64,000 nt of DNA from Heliopora coerulea (Eukaryota; Cnidaria; Anthozoa; Scleralcyonacea; Helioporidae): positions 62,001-126,000 of the forward strand of contig JASJOG010000158.1 of NCBI GenBank assembly GCA_030142905.1, in the 5' to 3' direction. Position numbers and translations under genes: made by a program. Under the pieces are notes generated by a model. The model ran no database searches. It had not been told where the DNA came from and worked only from the letters and a program-made list of their open reading frames with translations. Positions 57,140 through 64,000 of the stretch are shown here, piece by piece. Positions within the stretch are counted from its first letter, which is position 1. Every line of letters begins with the position of its first letter.

Positions 57140-60100
57140 ATGAATATGAACGATGAAAATAGGTATGTTTTTGCGTAATACATGTAACACCAGTGTTTGT
57201 TTTAGTGCTTAAGAATGGTAACTGAAAACATGTTGCTTCAACGTACCGACATTCATTTTGATACTGCGCACCACAACTCACTCCTGCTTTCACAGCTATT
57301 TAACGCAAGATAATTTACTGTATCTGATTGTGCTCGTCAGTCCCCATGTAAGGGAGGCCAGTCATCGGTAGCTAATCGTTACAGAGTACACGTAAAGTCA
57401 ATGTTGCCTATGGAAGAATATTTTTGAAAGAAGGCTTCACTTCTTTTGCTAAATCAATACGTGATGAATTTACACACTAAATGTATGTGTACTCGTTTGA
57501 TATAAGTGCATTTGAGTTAGCTGGATACCATCTTTAAATGTTCATCAATAAACGGACGTTTTGAAATGGATACCAGGCATTTTGAAGTTTTACCATTATG
57601 GCTATTAAGATAATAAACGATTTTGGAGTAATCCGAGGAAGTGTGTAAGTTGTAACTGTAACTTTGTTTTTATTTAAGTGATACTATTTGTATTACGTTA
57701 TATCTACACATTTAAATTAATTTTATTAATTAAATTTAAATTTTAACCATTTTTCATTAGTTTACATATACCACAATTTTACATCTGAAATTATTTTTGC
57801 TATTACAGTATATACATTCTACCTTGATGATAATTCACTTAATGTTCAAGCATGCTGGCCCAGAATACCAGGATGCATTTCATTTACTTACATTGACATG
57901 GTGAGTTTTGCCAGAGTGACATATCCCAGGATCTCTGAATTGTACACAGGTCAAAGTAAGAAGTTTAAAAGAGTGGCGATGCAGACACAGTAAATGAAGT
58001 ACTTCAGTTTTTACAACCATGAAGAAAACTACACTTACTGAATTTCTGATTAGATGGTTTATAAACATTTTTCTTTAAAAATACTGTCTGAAGTGCTGAT
58101 GCTATCGTGAAAATTTGGAAATGTTCTTTGCCACATCTCATGTGGAGGCAGAATGGCACAAATTTAGGGGTGACAAGAAATTGTTTTAAAAGAGAAATCT
58201 TCTTGTAAGTCCTCATTTTCATTGAGGTCCAGGCTGATAAAAGGTAACATAGCAAAGAACAGTTGGTGCTATTCCTACTTGTCCTGTCAAACATGTGATA
58301 CACACTGCATTTAATGTTGTGATTAACAAATAGGAAATTGTGTGAGTGTCTTGGTGCTATGATATGATCATGAATGATGTTACTGTATTTCAACTGGAAA
58401 AATGTTTGGTAGAAACATGAGGCATAGCTGAGTATTTTCAGGTGTTTTTCCATTTGAAATGCCTTCATGAATGTTTCTATCAAAAGATATTTTCTATCTA
58501 TTTTATAAAATAACCATGGTTTTTTGAGTTGTTGTGACATTATCCATGTCCCATACAAAATTAAAATAATATCAGCACACATTTGTACCCTGAGAGGAAA
58601 TGAAGCTCATCCAATCAGAGCATGTGTTGGATGTGTGTTATTTTGTAATTATTGCTGATCATGTCACCATTGATATGTCTGCCCTTAGTTTAAAGTAAAC
58701 AAACCTTTCTGTGTTTAATAATAAAACAATCACAGTAACTGTATGTTGTTACTGTGTAAATGTAACAACAGTGCTCTAAGTAGGCCAGAATGAAAGGGCA
58801 CTCCACCCTTCAATTTTCAAGAGCAACCCTTTCTTTTTCTCTGAGTGCCCTGTGATTTTCTATCTCACCCTCTCATTTTCCTGGTCATTACCCTGTGGTC
58901 AGCAGCATAGTAAATGCACTGTTTCATAGTTACACATTGCAAAGAGTCAATCAAATCTCTTGTTTAGGTTGCAGAAACATGTATGTTTATCAGAGGTACT
59001 CCAATGAAAACATCAATCATAAGCTACTATTTCAAGTTCAGTACTTCTGAGGTCTTTTTTGACAGTGACAATGCCTTTGAAAATGAAATTCTATAAATTT
59101 GCTAAATGCCATGGCTTTGTTGAAGCTCCTCTGGCAGAGAAATTATCACAACAATCTGCATCGCCTTGCAGTGCAAACTCTATATGCAAATTTCCTGCCC
59201 TGTCATTTTTCAACCTTGCTAGAAGACTGCAAAAGAAAAATTTGTGAGTAGCAAAATATTTTTCTCCATTACTTTTTATTTCAATATAGGTATGTGATAA
59301 ATTGCCTAAAAGACCAGCTTGAAGGGAATCCTGATGGAAGGTGGAAGAAAAAGAAAAAAGGTCTTCAGTGAGAAAAACTTCACATATTTGTCCCTGATAT
59401 ATCATGTCCAGTGCTGGATTTAGACCTTGGGAGGGGGGGGATGCCCAGGGCACTTCTTGTTTGGTGGGCAGCCTCCCTATACATGGAAATACACAACAAA
59501 TCACCAAATGTACACATCAAAGTCTCTTTATTGCAGGTAACTGGAACTGTCAAGTTATACATACATAGAGATATTAAATGTGTTATACATACCAGCAAAA
59601 CTCAAAGTAGATTTTGGATTAAGTTAAACTGCTGAATCAAATTGTTTCCAGGCTCTTCTATGAAACACACGGAATGGACTCAAAAGTCCCTTCTCCTTAC
59701 AGGTTCTTCAGCACCCCTACTGGCTACTGACCAATAAAGTCACTCTTCTACTTGAGACATTAAAGTCCCATCAGTTAACAAAGGGTTAATAAAAGAAACT
59801 AATTTTTAATCATTATATTTTTGCATAGAGGGGGCCCCTCTGGCTGGGGGGCCCATTTGCCCTGGCATCAATCTGGCAGTGATCATGTCAATGACAATAG
59901 TACAGTACAGTACATTGATTGTAAAGGGATGAAAGTTTCTCAAGTCAAAGATAGCAGTGTGAAAATAACTAATTAATGTATAAAATATATAATTTTGTCA
60001 TTTCCTTTCTCCCCTGAGAGTTTATTATGTTCTAAGGTTTGAACATTGCACAGTAAAATTCAATTTTTATGGTGCATGCACAGTATGGATTGGTACATTA

Positions 60101-63100
60101 ATTACAATGGTCTGTTTAAATTTTTTAACTAAGACATCATTTAATTACTTAGATGTAGATTTTAAAGATGACAAAATCTCCCATACATGGATTAGCTTTA
60201 GATGACATTGATCCTAACACACAGGTAAGGAGTTTTTGTTACATGTTGTGGCATCTACTAAGTATGGGAAGTGTTCTTCTGATTAGGTAAAAAGCAGTTA
60301 CTGTATATCACATAAAAATTTCAAACATTTCTACAATTAAAAAGTTTAGAAATGTATAATATAATATAATTAAAACAAATGGCAATTACACTCTGTAACT
60401 TTCAAAAAATTTCATAAAATTTTAAGAAAATCATCTGGTCAATAATGATAGAATTAAGACAAACCAAAAGTATGTACTGCAAGTATTAAACATTTAAGTC
60501 TCACACAGTCACAGCCAAACTTACCTCCTCTCCAAAGAAGAGACAAACAAACACCCTCAATCATTGTATGTGGCTGACTGGAAAGATCAAAAGCCCAAGG
60601 AGCCAATAGGAAGGTGACAGACAGAACAAATTTACAGCTTAAAGTCAAACTGCTGGGGTGCACTGAGAGTGAGAAAGATTAAAACAAACTTGAAATTGGC
60701 AAAAGGTTTTATTGTAGACTTGTTGATACTGATCAAAGATTTTTCCATGTACAGGTATTTTTCCAAATTAGCTTTCTCCAAGGTCAAATTTAAAATTTTC
60801 AGTCCAAGGTCAAAAATGTCATTGGATATTACCTTGAAATTTGGTTATCCTTGGACATTTTTGATGTATCAAGGCTGAACTTTTGTGGTTGTAAAAAGGA
60901 GGCATTGGAACATGTCTAACATATAATTGGAAAGGTAACACATAGAGATATTGAAGTACAGTACTGCTCAGAAATAACCTAACAATAACCGCTTGCAAGA
61001 CGCGGTCATTTTGCGGCTCGGCTGCGGTCACCTTGCGATTCACCTGCGGTCACTTTGCGGCTCGGCTGCGGTTGCCTTTGCGGTCAATCAAAACCGCGTC
61101 TCACGAGACGCAGAAGTCGGGACTCGATCGGTGACATACGCTATTTTCCGAAGTCATGAGTCATCTACGGTAACTTCAAACGTGGTGACTACGGTAACTG
61201 TGTTCTGTGTTGCAAATGGGAAAACTTTCGGAATTCGCTAGGAATCGAATTGTTTCTCTGAAGTCTTCTGGTACATCGATCACTAAGATTAGGAATATTC
61301 TCGAAGAAGAAGGAATAAAAACATCACGACCAGCTATAAGTCTGTTCCTTTCACGGTATGAACGAAGTGGCAGTTTTAGCTGATGTCAAACGTAGCGGAA
61401 GAAAGCCGATCTTAAGTGGCCGTGAAAGAGATTTTATCGATGATAAAATGAAAAATAACGACGAGTTGACATCGTCCGAATTAAAACACCTTTTGAGCGA
61501 CAAGATAGGTGTAAATGTCTCAAGTTCCACCGTTCGACGTGTTAGACAAAACTTAGGGTGGAGGCGTGAGAAGGCAACATATTGCCAGCTCATTCGGGAA
61601 CCCAACAAGATAAAACGGTTGTCCTTTTGTTGATTTCCTTGAAATCCCACTGAGGTTAATTAACATACATGCAAATATTGCTTGCTGAGAAGCGGCTGCG
61701 GACCAAAAGCTCACTTCTGGTTATTTTTTAATCTTTTTCCTATTTAAATGTCGAAAGATATAGCTGATTCTGTCTTTAAGCGTACTTTGCTAAGTAGTTT
61801 GCTACGTGCTGTTGACGATGGTTTGGAATCTCGTCTTGGTAACACGTATGACAAATTGAGTTTCACCGTTAATACCTGACTACCCTGAGATTTTACGATT
61901 ATCTGGACTAAAATTCTTTCTTTTAAACGTTACATAGAGTATTTCTGTACTGCAAACGAGTCAATCATGCCTTTAAAACTATTTTGAGATTCCGCCAAGG
62001 GAATCATTGTCAAGCTGTAGAATAGTTTATGAATCGCTAAACGTCGTATAGCGACTCATTACGAGATTCAGCGATGGCTGTGCGTTCCACCCGCCCGCAG
62101 ACTCAGGAGAGACGCACATTGGACGCAGTATGGACGCAAACCGCACGCAGGACGGACGCAAAATGGACGCAGGACGGACGCAAACCGCACGCAGGACGGA
62201 CGCAGACGCACTGTTAGGTTATTTCTAAGCAGTACTGTACACTATGTCAGGAAACTTAGGGTTGCTTACTGCATGAAGTATAGAATATTAGAATGATTTA
62301 ACAGAGTTCCATTTTCAATCTTGATTTCTACTTTCAATGATAATTATTGTATGGGATTGAGAGGTATGTTTCTGACTTACAAAATTTCATGGCTCTGATA
62401 TTTTGGCAAGTGATGGCTGATCCTTGTGAACTCAATCTTCACTCAAAAGCAGCTGCTGAGTTGGTGAAAATATTTTCCTATTGGCAGACATTTGCGGGCT
62501 ATCACCAGCCACGTCCATGACTAAATTTGACCCTGATTCTCAGTAAATATTTATTAGCTCTTCACACTCACATACTCACACTTTTGTGACTGGAGGTTAC
62601 CCCTTATGAGTAGAGTCATCTGTCATTAGCCAGAGTAAAATGGTGCTGGAAGAGTACTTTGTCTTAGTCTTTGTACTTGTCTTGGATCTTTGAGTAAAAT
62701 AACAAAAGAACATTTATGATGAGCTAGGGAGTTCATTTTTTAGTTTTAGGGTTAATGTTTTTCAGTATTTTTGAAACCTAGTGCTGCTCCCATCAGTTCC
62801 TATCTGTAATCGATTAATCGCTGTCAACAGTCGATTAATCATATTGATTAAATTAAATCATGACACGTCCACAGTGGTTTGTCCCTTCAAAGAAAGGGGT
62901 GTGTTTTAATGTTTTTAAAGTTTCGAAATTTTCCAGCAGAAAAAGTCAATAAAAAAAAGTACATAATATAATTATATAAACACAGAGAAATAGGCTAAAC
63001 AAAGAAATATGCACTTTGACTGTCTACATATTATTTTTGTTTACATCAACAACGGCTGCCTTAAGTGCTGCACGCTTCTTTGACCTCAATTGACTGCACT

Positions 63101-63603
63101 GGGAGCGAGAATGCTATCTCTTCGCATTTTTTTTAATTCCAGAAAGAAAGTTCAGGTGAATATCATGCTGTGCGTGGTCGTTGTCGATGATCCGATTATT
63201 TTTAAGAATAATCGATCGCCAAAAGATAATCGATTAATCGGGAGCAGCATTATTGAAACCAGAGTGGTAATTAGTAATTCAAAGGTACCTGACAGTTTAC
63301 ACAGGTTATGAAAATATGACAAATTGTGGCAGATACCACACATACAAATTTAAACTTATCTGGAAGTCATTAGCACACTGTAAGTTCAACTTTAAGATTG
63401 TTGGTGGAAAACTTGAATGCGTATTGATCCTTCATAAATGTTTACTCAAAATAACCAGGCGGTTAAAAGTATCTTTGTATGAGTTTTTCATAGGATTCTG
63501 AAGAGACCAGTGGAAAATCTTCAAAGTCGTGGAGGTCCACCAGCAGGCGTGTCAGCTTTGCTGAAACTTGTCAAATAAAGCAAGCCATTCCCTGTTATTC
63601 CCA
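57140..63603 (+). CDS. KNL1: KNL1-like kinetochore scaffold, N-terminal exons (runs off the window)
   Basis: Three plus-strand exons are proposed: 57140-57162 (ATG, MNMNDEN, donor ATAG|GTATGT), 60159-60224 (ILKMTKSPIHGLALDDIDPN TQ in 22 codons, donor ACAG|GTAAGG) and 63494 to about 63603 (acceptor ttcatag). The last reads DSEETSGKSSKSW then STSRRVSFAETCQIKQ. KNL1 (CASC5, Spc105) docks PP1 through an SRRVSFA-T motif and has an upstream S-S-I-L-K-x-x-x-S-P segment; both appear here in the right order and spacing. The acidic Asn-rich start also fits. KNL1 recruits spindle-checkpoint proteins and phosphatase at kinetochores. One exon between 57162 and 60159 is missing from the model; a block ending VIRGS at 57644 could fill it in phase, but its donor is weak. 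The 3-prime border of the RVSF exon is uncertain (CCCA|GTAGCT or a TAG at 63605). Confidence 0.5.
58004..58582 (-). other. 192-codon open frame, unrecognised
   Basis: The frame is long for such AT-rich DNA, but it has no family motif, is rich in Ser, Lys, Phe and Cys as chance frames are, and lies antisense in an intron of the KNL1-like gene. Probably not a gene; it could be an old transposon fragment. Confidence 0.12.
59409..59881. mobile_element. hAT-type MITE with 8-bp target duplication
   Basis: Begins CAGTGCTGGATTTAGACC and ends CATCAATCTGGCAGTG, which inverted reads CACTGCCAGATTGATG. Both sides carry ATCATGTC (59401-59408 and 59882-59889), a perfect 8-bp duplication. The interior has G-runs at both ends (GGGAGGGGGGGG, GGGGGGCCC) and no transposase. 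Confidence 0.8.
61216..61633 (+). pseudogene. Tc1-like transposase, N-terminal DNA-binding part, frameshifted
   Basis: From ATG at 61216 the frame reads MGKLSEFARNRIVSLKSSGT, SITKIRNILEEEG and SRYERSGSF, the paired-type helix-turn-helix of Tc1 transposases. Near 61365 it shifts into the frame DVKRSGRKPILSGRERDFI, VSSSTVRRVRQNLGWRRE, which holds the second helix-turn-helix, and stops at 61633. No DDE catalytic domain follows. Confidence 0.8.
61748..61879 (+). other. 43-codon open frame inside the Tc1-type element
   Basis: Reads MSKDIADSVFKRTLLSSLLR, AVDDGLESRLGNTYDKLS and ends in TGA. It is in place of the missing transposase catalytic part. No family recognised; it may be chance or captured sequence. 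Confidence 0.15.
62779..63252. mobile_element. hAT-type MITE with 8-bp target duplication and GATTAATCG repeats
   Basis: Ends TAGTGCTGCTCCC and, inverted, TAATGCTGCTCCC. Both sides carry TTGAAACC (62771-62778 and 63253-63260). AATCGATTAATCG occurs next to both ends. The interior is AT-rich without coding capacity. It lies in the intron before the RVSF exon. Confidence 0.85.
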
Positions 63604-63607
63604 GTAG

Positions 63608-64000
63608 CTAATTACTTGAAGGTAAATTGTGTTTGAGCAAGTTAGGTTTATTGACAGTTGTCTGTAATAAGCAGTGGGACGGACAGTTTACACAGACTGT
63701 TCAATGAAACTGATGTTACTGGCTACTTTGGGAATTTTGCAAAATTACTGGTAATTTAGTTCAAATTACAATCGGTTCAGTTTCTATTTTTGTCTGCACT
63801 GGTCTACATCATTCCAATCATGGTAGCCATATTTAACTACTTTCAATCGCCAGTCATTTTAACGCTATTTAAAATTTTAGCTGCTGCACCAAGGACACTC
63901 CTTTTGGTGATGTAACGCGGGCCTTTTCGTCAGCAAAACGCCGCGCGTGGCGTAATGACACACGTAAATCAACTTACGCGTGCGAATCGCACGAGTGTTT
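63608..64000. other. intron or flank of the KNL1-like gene; no feature resolved
   Basis: The last 100 bases are CpG-rich (AACGCCGCGCGTGGCG, CGCACGAG) and may begin a MITE or regulatory block that continues beyond the window. Confidence 0.3.

Larger units (their letters stand above)
60959..62237 (+). mobile_element. Tc1/mariner-type element, 1.28 kb
   Basis: CAGTACTGCTCAGAAATAAC at the left is inverted at the right (GTTATTTCTAAGCAGTACTG), continuing to about 27 matching bases. TA flanks both ends. Both subterminal regions hold GC-rich short repeats: TGCGGTCAC on the left, GGACGCA on the right. The body holds the N-terminal part of a Tc1-like transposase and a second short frame; the catalytic DDE part is missing. 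Confidence 0.85.

Noticed and set aside
58004..58582. 192-codon minus-strand frame as a gene
   Set aside because: No motif, no splice or promoter support, chance-like composition. Listed only as an unclassified frame.
1..64000. CRISPR arrays, prophage, insertion sequences or bacterial operons
   Set aside because: Spliced genes, LINEs, Penelope and hAT elements mark this as animal DNA; the repeats seen lack the repeat-spacer pattern of CRISPR.

Overview
The window looks like animal nuclear DNA, most likely from a cnidarian (stony coral or sea anemone). The grounds are an AT-rich base composition, short exons split by GT-AG introns, many Penelope-like elements with GIY-YIG tails, and host genes built from Death, ZU5, TPR and nucleoside-phosphorylase (PNP) modules. 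The organism is inferred; no marker gene settles it. No rRNA, intact tRNA gene, CRISPR array or bacterial-type operon was seen. Left half (0.9-34 kb): a cluster of modular genes, all on the minus strand. From upstream to downstream it holds a candidate first exon (34.0 kb), a TPR exon of 17 complete and one cut 42-residue repeats (33.1-30.9 kb), a Death-domain gene (30.4-28.1 kb), a four-exon ZU5-type gene (26.9-18.4 kb), a half Death exon (5.0 kb), and a PNP gene followed by a decayed Death exon (4.0-0.9 kb). Splice phases agree within each proposed gene, so the models come from the sequence. Their joint role, an innate-immune or cell-death receptor cluster, is inferred from the domain families. 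Mobile DNA makes up much of the left half: a fold-back Penelope-like element (6.2-7.6 kb), an almost intact LINE of the restriction-like-endonuclease type (10.0-12.65 kb), a Penelope reverse-transcriptase fragment (13.5-14.3 kb), and two related 1.4-1.5 kb hAT-type elements with 5-bp target duplications (14.8-16.2 and 23.9-25.4 kb). The second of these sits inside a 4.7 kb hAT element (21.3-26.0 kb) that lies in an intron of the ZU5 gene. Middle (35-50 kb): a small plus-strand four-exon gene with a 17-nt microexon (36.3-37.6 kb), a LINE 3-prime remnant (38.2-38.8 kb), a 1.97-kb tandem duplication (44.7-48.5 kb) with an older related copy at 42.3 kb, and an 800-bp array of short palindromes (50.0-50.8 kb). 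Right end (53-64 kb): a divergent gene pair separated by about 220 bp. A small ankyrin-repeat gene runs leftward from 56.9 kb. A gene with the N-terminal motifs of the kinetochore scaffold KNL1 runs rightward from 57.1 kb, and its long introns hold two hAT-type MITEs and a Tc1/mariner element. Hammerhead-ribozyme-like motifs recur at six places, mostly in Penelope-type hairpins.
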